A DNA stretch of 33,092 nt from Cyanobacteria bacterium RYN_339. Its GTDB lineage: Bacteria; Cyanobacteriota; Sericytochromatia; S15B-MN24; JAQBPE01. The number at the start of each line of letters is the position of its first letter. Position 1 is the stretch's first letter. Under the pieces are notes generated by a model, which worked only from the letters and a program-made list of their open reading frames with translations, had not been told where the DNA came from and ran no database searches. Of this stretch, positions 14,049 to 22,271 are shown piece after piece. The translations under genes and the position numbers were made by a program. The stretch lies in assembly GCA_028287685.1 (NCBI GenBank), contig JAQBPE010000022.1, positions 1 to 33,092 of the forward strand, given 5' to 3'.

Positions 14049-15760
14049 TGGAGCCCCTGACCACCCAAGTCCCCGTCGCCACGGCCGTCATCCCGGCCTG
14101 GGCCGAGGAGCTGCGCGGGCGCTATTTGGCGGGCGAGGCGATCCAGTTCTTGCTGCATGGCAACGTGCACGACCTCGTGCCCTTCGAGGGCGAGTTCATC
14201 ACGCTGCGCGAGTTCCTGGTGCGTGGGCTGCTGAACACCAAGGACGTGATCCTCTTCTATGACGCCAGCGAAGGGCTGTCCTTCGCCCGGCCGGAGATGA
14301 AGGAACGCTTCTTCAAGGCCCTGAACGTGCGCATGGCCGTCCTGGGCGAGCTTCCCGTCACCCAGATCCCCCAAGAACCCTCCGAGCTCCTGCCGATCCT
14401 GGAAGACTTCCTGCTGACGCCCGGCGTGCGCGCCGCGCTGGTGCTGGATTTCGTCGAGTCGATCGTGCCCACGGGCGACGTCGGCTTCCTGTCGCGCAGC
14501 GATCGCGCCAACCTGATCACCTTGCAGCGCTGGGCCAAGGAGCCCGCCTTGCTCGCCAGCGACAACGTGGTGGTGCTGGTGACGGAGAACATCGCCGACG
14601 TGAACAAGCGCATCACGCAGTCGCCGCAAGTGGTGCCCGTGGGCATCCCCATGCCCGACGAGGTCGACCGCCTGGCGCTGATCGAGCACCGCCTGAAGGC
14701 GCACCCCATCGCGCTGGAGCTGACGCCCCAGCAGCTGGCGCGCACCACCAGCGGCCTGCGCCGGATCCAGCTGGACAACCTGTTCCGCCAGGCGCGCAAG
14801 TCCGGCGTGCCCGTCACCTTCGAGCTGGTGTCCGCCAAGCGCAAGGAGATCATCGAGACGGAGTGCTTCGGCCTCGTCGAGCTGGTTGACTCGCGCCATG
14901 GGCTGGACGCCGTGGGCGGCATGGAGGGCGTCAAGGAGGTCTTGATGCTGGCCGCTTCCGCCATCCGCGAGGGCAAGTCCCGCCACGTGCCGATGGGCAT
15001 CATGCTGGTTGGCCCCATGGGCACCGGCAAGAGCTTCCTGGCCGAGGCCTTCGCCAAGGAGAGCGGCCTGACGTGCCTGGCGCTCAAGAACTTCCGCGAG
15101 AAGTGGGTGGGCTCCACGGAAGGCAACCTCGAGAAGATCCTGGGCATCGTCCGCGCGCTGGGCAACGTCATGATCATCGTGGACGAGGTCGATCGCGCCC
15201 TGGGCGGCGAGGACGGGGACTCCGGCACCTCCAGCCGCGTCTTCGCCAAGATCAAGGCCTTCATGGCCGACACCAGCCAGCGCGGCAAGGTGCTGTGGCT
15301 GGTCATGACCAACCGGCCGGACAAGCTGGACATCGACCTCAAGCGGCCCGGCCGCTTCGATCAGAAGATCCCGCTGTTCTTCCCCAAGACGTCGGAGGAG
15401 CGCGAGCGGATCTTCCGCGCCTTGTTGCACAAGAACCGCGTGGAGGCCGATCTGCCCGATCTCTCGGAGGCCGTGGCCGCCACGGAGGGCTACTCCGGCG
15501 CCGAGCTGGAGGCGATCGTGCTGCTGGCCGACCAGGTGGCCGGCCTGCGGGGCGCCACGCTCGTCACGGCCGTGGACGTGCAGGCGGCCGTCGAGGACTT
15601 CATCCCCAACCGCAACCGTCGCATGATCGAATACATGGAGTTGCTCGCCGTCTTCGAGTGTTCCAGCCGGCGGCTGCTGCCGGAGGTCTTCAGGTCGCTG
15701 ACCAACGAAGAGCTACAGGAGCGGCTGAACGAGCTCGAAGCGGAGCTTGGGATCGGGTAG
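14048..15760 (+). CDS. Classic-clade AAA ATPase with degenerate N-terminal P-loop-like domain (Ycf46/Vps4-like)
   Basis: The 570-residue protein has one complete AAA module at about 285-490. Walker A is GPMGTGKS (322-329, Lys328), Walker B is IIVDEVD (Asp379, Glu380), and the second region of homology has Asn422 and RPGRFD with Arg433 and Arg436 as probable arginine fingers. GYSGAELEAIV is a good sensor-2 segment. The first 280 residues resemble a second nucleotide-binding fold that has lost Walker A (ALVLDF and VVVLVTE strands, then an IPMPDEVDRLALIEHRL segment), the layout I know from cyanobacterial and chloroplast Ycf46. The RPGRFD-type homology region puts it with FtsH/Vps4/katanin, not with the sigma54 activators. 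Encoded directly after pspA and its coiled-coil partner, it is a good candidate for disassembling PspA polymers. Confidence 0.85.
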   Translation: MEPLTTQVPVATAVIPAWAEELRGRYLAGEAIQFLLHGNVHDLVPFEGEFITLREFLVRGLLNTKDVILFYDASEGLSFARPEMKERFFKALNVRMAVLGELPVTQIPQEPSELLPILEDFLLTPGVRAALVLDFVESIVPTGDVGFLSRSDRANLITLQRWAKEPALLASDNVVVLVTENIADVNKRITQSPQVVPVGIPMPDEVDRLALIEHRLKAHPIALELTPQQLARTTSGLRRIQLDNLFRQARKSGVPVTFELVSAKRKEIIETECFGLVELVDSRHGLDAVGGMEGVKEVLMLAASAIREGKSRHVPMGIMLVGPMGTGKSFLAEAFAKESGLTCLALKNFREKWVGSTEGNLEKILGIVRALGNVMIIVDEVDRALGGEDGDSGTSSRVFAKIKAFMADTSQRGKVLWLVMTNRPDKLDIDLKRPGRFDQKIPLFFPKTSEERERIFRALLHKNRVEADLPDLSEAVAATEGYSGAELEAIVLLADQVAGLRGATLVTAVDVQAAVEDFIPNRNRRMIEYMELLAVFECSSRRLLPEVFRSLTNEELQERLNELEAELGIG

Positions 15761-15786
15761 GGACGAAAAAAATTGTGCCGAGCGCC

Positions 15787-15816
15787 TTGACCCCTAAAAA
15801 GGGGTGGTGCTAGAAT
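15787..15816 (+). promoter_or_regulatory. Sigma70-type promoter of the tRNA-Gly gene
   Basis: TTGACC (15787-15792) and TAGAAT (15811-15816) are separated by 18 bp, and the tRNA begins 28 bp after the -10 box. The spacer contains a small inverted repeat, CCCC-TAAAAA-GGGG (15791-15804), which overlaps the end of the -35 box. Confidence 0.65.
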
Positions 15817-15843
15817 CAATTGTCGCTTGAAAGAGCGCACCAC

Positions 15844-15915
15844 GCGGGAATAGTTCAGTGGTAGAACACCACCTTGCCAAGGTGGGGGTCGAGAGTTCGA
15901 ATCTCTTTTCCCGCT
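15844..15915 (+). tRNA. tRNA-Gly (anticodon GCC)
   Basis: A full cloverleaf can be drawn. The acceptor stem is GCGGGAA with TTCCCGC, the D arm GTTC-AGTGGTA-GAAC, the anticodon arm CCACC-TTGCCAA-GGTGG with anticodon GCC, and the T arm GAGAG-TTCGAAT-CTCTT (one G-U pair). The discriminator is T (15915), and the 3' CCA is not encoded. It reads GGC/GGT glycine codons, and GGC is very frequent in this window. Confidence 0.96.
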
Positions 15916-15917
15916 CT

Positions 15918-15950
15918 AACCGCCCTCCACTTGGAGGGCGGTTTCTTTTT
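15918..15950 (+). terminator. Intrinsic terminator after tRNA-Gly
   Basis: A perfect 11-bp stem (AACCGCCCTCC 15918-15928 with GGAGGGCGGTT 15933-15943) closes an ACTT loop and is followed by TCTTTTT. It ends the tRNA transcript only 17 bp before the start codon of the next lipoprotein gene. Confidence 0.93.
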
Positions 15951-15967
15951 GGGGTAAGAAATTCCAT

Positions 15968-18892
15968 ATGCGCCGTCGCTTGCTAACCCTGGGCTTGGCC
16001 TGCCTGGCCGCAACTTCCGGCTGCTTCGGCGGCTCGCCGGGCGGCGTAGGAGCCAGCAAGAAGCCCGCCGCCGTGAAGACCACGGGCCCGGGCCCGGTGG
16101 TGGTCGACGGCCTGGTGGTGCCCGCGGGGCCCGTCGTCACGCTGACGGGCAAGGTCAAGATCATCTCCGACAACGGCGCCGGCATCATCTCCGACAACGG
16201 GGCGGGGCTGATCGGCCAGGCCAAGGGCGCGATCATCTCCGACAACGGCGGCGGGATCATCTCCAACAACAGCGGCGCCATCATCAGCGACAACGGCGCG
16301 GGGCTCATCTCCAACAACGGCGGGGGCCTGACCAGCAAGGTCAAGCGCACGTTGCTGGCGACGCCCGGGCTCGCGGTCTATCGCCTGGCGGACGCCAGCA
16401 TCACCTTGGAAGATGCGGCGGGGCATGTGCTGACGGACAAGGCCGGCCACCCCGTCACGGCCGTGAGCGGCAAGGACGGCGGCTACACGCTGGCCACCCC
16501 CCTGCCGCCGGGCAACCTGGTGGCCAAGATCAAGCTGTGGAACGGCGGCACGCTGCAGGCCATGGTGGCGCGCGACGGCGCCGGCGACCTGGCGCTGGAC
16601 CTGGACACCGCCTCCACCATGGGCGCCGCCTATGTGCTCGGCCAGTTCGTGAAGGGCGACCAACGCGTCTTCGACAAGCTGCCGCGGGTAGAAGCGGAGC
16701 GCCTCACGACCCAGTTGGACGTGGTGCGCGGTTACCTCCAAGGCGCCTTCAAGTACGACGCCAAGGTGCTGACGGACGCCACCGACGCGTTGCGCAAGCG
16801 CGAGCAAGGTGTGGACGCCACGATCGAGGAGGTCAAGGCGCTGTTGCTGGGCCAGGCGGCCCTGGGCAGCCAGCGGCTGGCCACCAGCGTGCCGCTGGGC
16901 GAGCCGATCGGCCTGACGGTGATGCCGGACGGCACGCTGGTGCTGGGCGAGCGCTTCGCCGGCCGCGTGCGGCAGGTCTTGAAGGATGGCACGCTGGAGA
17001 CGCTGGCGGACGGCGTGTTCGGCAGCAAGATCCAACAGAACTTTCTGGTCCAGCCGGATTTGGCGTTGGGGCCGGATGGATTCCTCTATAGCTGTTCCCA
17101 GCGCCTGGCCAGGGTCTACAAGCTGGACAAGGCGGAAGGGACGCCGGTCGTCGGCTCGGGCGAACACGGCCGCGAGGCCGTCCTGGGGGCGCTGGCGACC
17201 AAGATCGCGCCCAACACACTCGCCTTCGCGCCGGACGGCACGCTCTACGTCGGGGAGTACCACGGCGAGAACTCTTACGACGACAAGCCACCCCGGATCT
17301 TGGCGCTGAAGTCGGACGGGTCGCTTCGGGACCTGGGCGTCACGGCCTGGGGGAAGTGCGACCTGAACGGGCTGCTGGTCGAGCCGGACGGCGCCCTGGT
17401 GGTGCTCGCGTGTCCGCCCCATGGGGGGCCGGCGACGTTCTACCGCATCCGCGACGGCGTGCCCACGGTGTTGTCCACGGAGATCACGGCGGGCGACCTC
17501 GCCGACGTGGCCCGGCTGCCGGATGGCCGCTTCCTCATCAGCGAGGCGGACCTCGGCGTGGTGGTGCGGTTGGACGCAGACGGCAAGAACCCCACGCCCG
17601 TGCTCGGCAAGGGCGGCGCGGCCGCCAGCAAGGAGCTGACGCACCCCACCAGCCTGGCCGCCGCCCCGGACGGCACGATCTACGTGACGGACGGCGCCAC
17701 CAATCTTGTCTATCGGTTCGGCACCGACGGCAGTTGGAAGGCCGTGGCCGGCGCCGCGGCCACGACCCAGACGGGCGAAGGCGGGGCCTTCGCCATCAAC
17801 CAACCCATGGGCCTGGCGGAAGACGACCACGGCCGCATCCTGATCGCGGAGAGCGGCAGCAGCGCCATCAAGCGCTACGCGAACGGGCAACTGGAGCTGA
17901 TCGCGGGTGGCCGGCGCGGGGCCAGCGGCGGCGGCGTCCAGGCCAGCGAGGCGCTGCTGGACGCGCCCACCGGCCTGGCCTACGCCAACGGCACGACCTG
18001 GCTGCTGGACGGCGGGAGCCGGACCTTGCAGAAGTTCGGGCCGGACGGGGTGATCGACATCGTGGCCGGGCGGGTCCCGGGGCTGGAACTGCCGGCGCCG
18101 GGCGTGCGGCAAGGGGCGAAGGAGACCCAACTCGCTGGATCCCTGTTGTTGGCCCTGGCGCCGGACGGCCGCCCCTACTGGGCGAGCCACGTCACGCACT
18201 CGATTGCGCGCATGTCGACCACCGGCCCGGACGCGGAAGTAGAGGGCGTGGTGGGCAAGATCCAGCTCGGCACCAGCTCGGGCTTCGGCGGGCTGTTGGT
18301 CAGCGGGTTCGAGCCGGACCCTGCCAAGGCCGAGCTCCAGTTCCCCTTCGGCCTGGCCTTCGATCCGGCCGGCGACCTCTACTTCTGCGACGCCATGGGC
18401 TTCCGGGTCTACAAGCTGGCCGGCACCGGCGGCGCCTCGCCCCGGCTGGAGGTCTTCGCCGGGCTGGGTCCCGCGGCGACGATCAACATGGCCCAGGCGG
18501 TGGGCGCGGACGGGGCCATCGATCCCCAGAACGGGGTGGACCGCGCGAAGGTGGCGTTGGTGGCCCCGTTGGGCCTGTGCTTCGACAAGGCCGGCACCAT
18601 GTACGTGGCCGAGGCCGGCACGCGCAACCTGACCAAGCTCTACGGCATCTTCGGCGGCAAGCTGCCCATCGATCCCACCGCCTTGCCGCCCGTGGACGCC
18701 CGCATCCGCAAGATCACGCCGGACGGCACCGTTACCACGATCGCCGGGCCGGGCGGCAAGTTCTTCACCAACCCCAAGAGCCAGGACGCGCTCATCATGC
18801 CGGCCAGCATGGTGGTGGATCGGGCCGGTCGCCTGATCATCGTGGACACCGGAGCGAACCTCGTCCGGATCTTGCCGGCGGGCACTTTCTAG
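15968..18892 (+). CDS. Large NHL/SMP-30-like beta-propeller lipoprotein with octapeptide repeat
   Basis: This 974-residue exported protein starts with a signal ending in a lipobox-like ATSGC (Cys19). Residues 65-120 are seven successive 8-residue units on the theme I-I-S-D-N-G-A-G; the third unit is diverged. A carboxypeptidase-regulatory-like segment follows (about 130-200: ASITLEDAAGHVLTD, GGYTLATPLPPGNL), then a helical stretch. From about residue 300 to the end there are NHL or SMP-30-like blades (PDGTLVLGERFAGRVRQV, APDGTIYVTDGATNLVYRF, DHGRILIAESGSSAIKRY, DPAGDLYFCDAMGFRVYKL). Such propellers mediate surface binding or act as lactonase-like scaffolds; no catalytic residues are obvious. 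The start codon has only a weak GGGGTAAG site and sits right behind a terminator. Confidence 0.85.
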   Translation: MRRRLLTLGLACLAATSGCFGGSPGGVGASKKPAAVKTTGPGPVVVDGLVVPAGPVVTLTGKVKIISDNGAGIISDNGAGLIGQAKGAIISDNGGGIISNNSGAIISDNGAGLISNNGGGLTSKVKRTLLATPGLAVYRLADASITLEDAAGHVLTDKAGHPVTAVSGKDGGYTLATPLPPGNLVAKIKLWNGGTLQAMVARDGAGDLALDLDTASTMGAAYVLGQFVKGDQRVFDKLPRVEAERLTTQLDVVRGYLQGAFKYDAKVLTDATDALRKREQGVDATIEEVKALLLGQAALGSQRLATSVPLGEPIGLTVMPDGTLVLGERFAGRVRQVLKDGTLETLADGVFGSKIQQNFLVQPDLALGPDGFLYSCSQRLARVYKLDKAEGTPVVGSGEHGREAVLGALATKIAPNTLAFAPDGTLYVGEYHGENSYDDKPPRILALKSDGSLRDLGVTAWGKCDLNGLLVEPDGALVVLACPPHGGPATFYRIRDGVPTVLSTEITAGDLADVARLPDGRFLISEADLGVVVRLDADGKNPTPVLGKGGAAASKELTHPTSLAAAPDGTIYVTDGATNLVYRFGTDGSWKAVAGAAATTQTGEGGAFAINQPMGLAEDDHGRILIAESGSSAIKRYANGQLELIAGGRRGASGGGVQASEALLDAPTGLAYANGTTWLLDGGSRTLQKFGPDGVIDIVAGRVPGLELPAPGVRQGAKETQLAGSLLLALAPDGRPYWASHVTHSIARMSTTGPDAEVEGVVGKIQLGTSSGFGGLLVSGFEPDPAKAELQFPFGLAFDPAGDLYFCDAMGFRVYKLAGTGGASPRLEVFAGLGPAATINMAQAVGADGAIDPQNGVDRAKVALVAPLGLCFDKAGTMYVAEAGTRNLTKLYGIFGGKLPIDPTALPPVDARIRKITPDGTVTTIAGPGGKFFTNPKSQDALIMPASMVVDRAGRLIIVDTGANLVRILPAGTF
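16160..16327 (+). repeat. In-frame 24-bp tandem repeat encoding I-I-S-D-N-G-A-G units
   Basis: Seven consecutive 24-bp units encode residues 65-120 of the propeller lipoprotein. Units 1, 2, 4, 5, 6 and 7 share I/L-I-S-D/N-N-G/S-A/G-G; unit 3 (L-I-G-Q-A-K-G-A) is diverged but keeps the period. DNA identity between units is lower than protein identity (synonymous changes such as TCC/AGC for Ser), so the peptide pattern seems to be under selection. Confidence 0.9.
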
Positions 18893-19080
18893 GAAATTCC
18901 CTCCGTGAGCGCCATCACGCGTTAATGGGGTGTGAGTTAAAGGCTTCTTGGGGCAAAATTAACCCTGTTTTAATCCCCGGAAAGCAATCTTCGCGGCCCT
19001 TCCCTCGATATAACAGCATTGGTACTTCGGGCCATGCCCCCGGCATGCACCGAACCGCTCCCAGGAAGGACCGACCGATC
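18893..19080. promoter_or_regulatory. AT-rich upstream region of the FN3 lipoprotein gene
   Basis: The gap carries TTAA-containing elements (GTTAAT 18921, GTTAAA 18936, ATTAAC 18958, TTTAAT 18969), a TATAAC -10-like box (19009-19014) without a good -35, and a ribosome binding site AGGAAGGA before the ATG at 19081. The TTAA elements resemble those before the regulator gene and the amylase, so an activator-dependent promoter is possible. Confidence 0.35.
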
Positions 19081-20085
19081 ATGGCCCAGAACCTGCGACT
19101 CCCGCTTGAAATCGCCTCCAAGGCGATCCTTGCGCTGGCTTGCATGAGCACCCTGGCCGCTTGCAGCCGCAGCTCGTCGATGGATCCGACGGGTGGTGCG
19201 GGCGCGAGCCTTGCCGCCGGCGGCCTGACGCCCCGCAGCAACCCGGTCGCCCAGGAAGCCGTGAAGGAAGACTCCCCGCCCGCCACCGCCAACGTGGACA
19301 CGGCCGAGGGCCCCGTGAACCTGCCCCCGATCCCGGCCGCGCCCAGCACGCCCGTGGATCCTGCCAGCATGACTGTGAAGGCGATGGGCGAGACCATTAC
19401 CCTGGCGCCCGCGAGCGGTTACGCACCTGGCCTCGTGACCAGCTTGGTTCGTGCGAAGGTTACCTGGACGCCCATCAAGGGCGCCGTCAGCTACCGCGTC
19501 TACGAGGCCACCGCCAAGGACGGCCAGACCGACTCCGGCGACAAGGGCAGGCTGGTCCTCAAGCCCCCTACCTGGTTGCCCGGCGTGATCATTGGCGGCG
19601 GCTTGGCGGGCCTGGGCCAACTGGCGATCGGCCAGGAGTATGTCTTCACGGTTGAAGCGGTTGACCGCGCCGGCAACATCATCGCCCGCGGCGCCGACAA
19701 CTGCGCGCCCCTGGCCCCCCTGTCGATCCCCTACCTGAAGGACCCGGGCCAGAATGGCTCGCACGTCGGCTCGACCCCCTTCTTCACCTGGACGCCCTCC
19801 AACGGCGCTGACGGTTACTACGTCGAAACGTTTGGTACCACTCGTGGCGTTCCCCTCCTGCCGATGTGGCGTGCCTTCCGCGGTACCTCGGACGCGATGA
19901 ACATGCAGTACGGCCAGCAGGATGGCTTCATGGAGGGCTCCAAGCCGATGGTTTGGTCGCTCCCGCTGAACCTGGGCGCCCGCTACGCCTGGACGGTCTG
20001 CGCGATCCGCACGGACACGCACACGATGAACACCTGCAAGGCGATCGCCCGCGCGACCGCTCCTATGTACTACTTCACGCCCTAA
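19081..20085 (+). CDS. Lipoprotein with two fibronectin-III-like domains
   Basis: The 334-residue protein has a lipoprotein signal with Cys28 (TLAAC) and a Ser/Pro/Ala-rich tether to about residue 110. The first FN3-like domain has KVTWTPIKGAVSYRVYEAT and EYVFTVEAVDRAGN; the second has FFTWTPSNGADGYYVETFG and ARYAWTVCAIRTD. These are the W-x-P...Y-x-V and Y-x-W-x-V strand patterns of FN3 folds, which usually act as surface binding or spacer modules. No catalytic domain is seen. The ATG at 19081 is set by AGGAAGGA upstream and by the signal peptide. The next gene begins 8 nt after the stop, so the two are cotranscribed and probably act together at the cell surface. Confidence 0.82.
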   Translation: MAQNLRLPLEIASKAILALACMSTLAACSRSSSMDPTGGAGASLAAGGLTPRSNPVAQEAVKEDSPPATANVDTAEGPVNLPPIPAAPSTPVDPASMTVKAMGETITLAPASGYAPGLVTSLVRAKVTWTPIKGAVSYRVYEATAKDGQTDSGDKGRLVLKPPTWLPGVIIGGGLAGLGQLAIGQEYVFTVEAVDRAGNIIARGADNCAPLAPLSIPYLKDPGQNGSHVGSTPFFTWTPSNGADGYYVETFGTTRGVPLLPMWRAFRGTSDAMNMQYGQQDGFMEGSKPMVWSLPLNLGARYAWTVCAIRTDTHTMNTCKAIARATAPMYYFTP

Positions 20086-20093
20086 GGATCCCC

Positions 20094-21488
20094 ATGAAGG
20101 CCGCCCACCTCGTTCTTTCTGCCCTCCTGCTGGCCGGTGCTGTTGCGCCGCTGGCGGGTTGCGGCGTGAAGACCAAGTTCGAGGTGCCGGAGCCGGCGGA
20201 TCCCAACGCCCCCAAGCAGATCGGCGTCATCACCGTCACGGTGATCGACAACAACTCCAAGCCCGTCGTGGGTGCCGCCGTCACGCTGACGGACGCCAAG
20301 GGCGCCGCGGTCGGCGCGCCCGTCACCAGCGGCGCGGACGGCACGGCCGCCTTCTCCAAGGTCACCACCGGCACGGGTTACACCGTGACCGCCACCCTCG
20401 ACGGCGTGACAGGCAGCCAAGCCGGCCTGGGCATCGACAGCGAGAGCCCGCTGGTGGTCAAGGTCATGCTGATCTCACCGGACGCGGGCAAGGGCACCGT
20501 CAAGGGCACCGTGGTCGACGGCCTGTCGCACCAGCCGCTGGACGGGGCCACCGTCTCGATCGTCGGCACCCAGAACACCACCAAGAGCCTGTCCGATGGC
20601 TCCTACGTCCTCAAGGGCGTGCCCGTGGGCAACCCCACCGTGGTGGCGGCAATGCCCGGCTACCGCGAGAACCGCGCCCCCGTCGCCGTGCAGGGCGGCG
20701 CCCTGGCCGTGCTGCCCTTCCAGCTCTTCCCCTCCGGCGACGCCACGCGCCTGGGCCACACGTTGGTGACCACCGCCAAGCAGCTGCTGGAGTTCGATCG
20801 CGGCGGCACCCGCGTCACCACCATCGCCCGTGGCGCCTACCAGGCCCGCCCGCTGGCCAACGGCAACACGATCCTGGCCGGCACCGGCGGGATCTCCGAG
20901 ATCAACGCGTCCAACACGGTGGTGTGGAGCTTCCGCTCGGCCAACGCCCAGGGCGTGTTCAAGGCCAGCAACGGCAACGTCTTCATCGCCGACACCAACA
21001 ACAACCGCGTGCTGAACGTGAGCGCCAGCCGCCAGGTGCAGACCACGATCAAGCAGCCCTTCAACCACCCCCTGAGCGTCGAGCGCGAGGAAGCCACCCA
21101 CACCACGTTGGTGGCGGACACGGGCAACAACCGCGTGATCGAGGTGGACGACGCGGGCGTGATCAAGTGGGGCTACGGCAACGGCGAGGCCACCCAGCTG
21201 AACCACCCCACCTACGCCACGCGCCTGCCCAACGGCAACACGATCTTCGTCGACACCGGCAACTGCCGCGTGATCGAGAGCTCGCCGGCCCACCGCATGG
21301 TCTGGATGTACGGCGGCGACGGCAAGCGCGAGACCTGCTACTTCCCCAATGGCGCCCAGCGGCTGCCGAACGGCAACACCCTGATCTCGGACACGGGCAA
21401 CAACCGCGTGATCGAGGTGAACGGCGCCGGCAAGATCGTCTGGCAGCTGACGGACCTCGAGCAGCCTACTTTCGCCGAGCGCCTCTAG
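20094..21488 (+). CDS. Lipoprotein with two carboxypeptidase-regulatory-like domains and a beta-propeller
   Basis: This 464-residue protein has a lipobox at Cys23 (PLAGC). Two Ig-like carboxypeptidase-regulatory domains follow: GVITVTVIDNNSKPVVGAAV (about 40-120) and GTVKGTVVDGLSHQPLDGAT with GSYVLKGVPVGN (about 135-205). The C-terminal half is a propeller of the NHL/arylsulfotransferase-like type with four or more DTGNNRVIEV-type repeats and LPNGNT turns (RPLANGNTILAG, VFIADTNNNRVLNV, LVADTGNNRVIEVDD, LISDTGNNRVIEVNG). It sits 8 nt behind the FN3 lipoprotein gene and converges with the DUF4331 genes 22 bp away. An adhesive or ligand-binding surface role is likely; enzymatic activity cannot be shown. 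Confidence 0.82.
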   Translation: MKAAHLVLSALLLAGAVAPLAGCGVKTKFEVPEPADPNAPKQIGVITVTVIDNNSKPVVGAAVTLTDAKGAAVGAPVTSGADGTAAFSKVTTGTGYTVTATLDGVTGSQAGLGIDSESPLVVKVMLISPDAGKGTVKGTVVDGLSHQPLDGATVSIVGTQNTTKSLSDGSYVLKGVPVGNPTVVAAMPGYRENRAPVAVQGGALAVLPFQLFPSGDATRLGHTLVTTAKQLLEFDRGGTRVTTIARGAYQARPLANGNTILAGTGGISEINASNTVVWSFRSANAQGVFKASNGNVFIADTNNNRVLNVSASRQVQTTIKQPFNHPLSVEREEATHTTLVADTGNNRVIEVDDAGVIKWGYGNGEATQLNHPTYATRLPNGNTIFVDTGNCRVIESSPAHRMVWMYGGDGKRETCYFPNGAQRLPNGNTLISDTGNNRVIEVNGAGKIVWQLTDLEQPTFAERL

Positions 21489-21510
21489 CCTTTACCAGCG
21501 CCTGCAGCTT

Positions 21511-22260
21511 TTACCAAGGCAACGGCGCGTAGGGGAAGTCCGCCATCACCGGCTTGTGGTTGTCCGCGTATGCCACGTTGTCGGTCTTCAGGCCCGGCAC
21601 GGCGGCCTCCGTGGCATCCGGCACGATCAAGAACAAGGTCACGTCGATCGTGTCGTCCGTGATCAGGCGGCCGCCGATCGGGATGCCCTTGGTGGCTTCC
21701 ACGTTGCCCAGCGGCACGGCCGCCGTGCCCGCGTAGCCGCTCTTGCGCGTGGTGTCGATGCGCATCACGTCCGGCAACAAGGCACCGAAGAGCTTGTCGA
21801 CCGCGGCCTGGTCGTTGCCGAAGGCCTTCAGCACCATCGTGGCCTCGGCCGCGATCGGCGCCGCTGCTGCCGTCAGATCGACCGACGGACCCACGGAGTT
21901 CCAGGTGTTGAGCAGGGCGTCCTGGGTGATCAGGCCCTCGTTGATGGCGGGACGGCCCAGGCGCTCCACCTGCTTGTAGGTGGCGGGGCTTGGGGATGCC
22001 GTCGGGCTGGCGGTCGGCGAGGCGGTCGGTGAGGCGGTAGGCGACGCGGTCGGCGACGGCGACGGGGACTTGGACGCCGCGGCGGTGGGCGTGGCGGTGG
22101 GCGAGGCGGATGCCGCGCTGGGCGAGGCACTGGGCTTGGGTGTGGTCTTGGTGGGGGCCTTGGAAGCCTTGGTGGTGGGCGCGTCCGTCTGGCACGAGGT
22201 CACCAACGCGGTGCCGGTGCAAACGGTGAGGCAAAGGGCGAGCAGGGTGAAGTTCTTCAT
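21511..22260 (-). CDS. DUF4331 C-terminal-half lipoprotein
   Basis: The 249-residue protein has a lipoprotein signal with Cys23 (LVTSC) and a long Ser/Pro/Thr/Ala tether (about 30-92) that includes five SPTA-type units. The remaining part resembles the second half of DUF4331 proteins: it begins VERLGRPAINEGLI (in whole DUF4331 proteins a V-x-R-L-G-x-P-L-x-N-E-x-L-I motif), continues with a helical region, and ends with a GGRLITDDTIDVTLFLI segment and conserved asparagines. The upstream gene, 11 bp away, ends with the matching first half, so the domain is made in two exported pieces. The start ATG at 22260 follows AGGACGG. Confidence 0.75.
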   Translation of the reverse strand: MKNFTLLALCLTVCTGTALVTSCQTDAPTTKASKAPTKTTPKPSASPSAASASPTATPTAAASKSPSPSPTASPTASPTASPTASPTASPSPATYKQVERLGRPAINEGLITQDALLNTWNSVGPSVDLTAAAAPIAAEATMVLKAFGNDQAAVDKLFGALLPDVMRIDTTRKSGYAGTAAVPLGNVEATKGIPIGGRLITDDTIDVTLFLIVPDATEAAVPGLKTDNVAYADNHKPVMADFPYAPLPW

Positions 22261-22271
22261 GGTCCGTCCTC

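Noticed and set aside
12744-15760. Reading the AAA protein as PspF (sigma54 activator) because it is next to pspA
   Set aside because: It lacks the GAFTGA loop and HTH of sigma54 activators and has the RPGRFD homology region of classic AAA proteins.
15791-15804. CCCC-TAAAAA-GGGG as a terminator of the AAA gene
   Set aside because: Only 4 bp of stem and no T run; it overlaps the tRNA promoter and is more likely incidental or a promoter element.
15983-18199. Minus-strand open frame of 738 codons opposite the propeller lipoprotein
   Set aside because: Shadow frame; low-complexity product and no ribosome binding site.
22000-22150. Short tandem DNA repeats that could be mistaken for a CRISPR array or satellite
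   Set aside because: They are in-frame codons for a Ser-Pro-Thr-Ala tether of a lipoprotein; there are no spacers of constant length.
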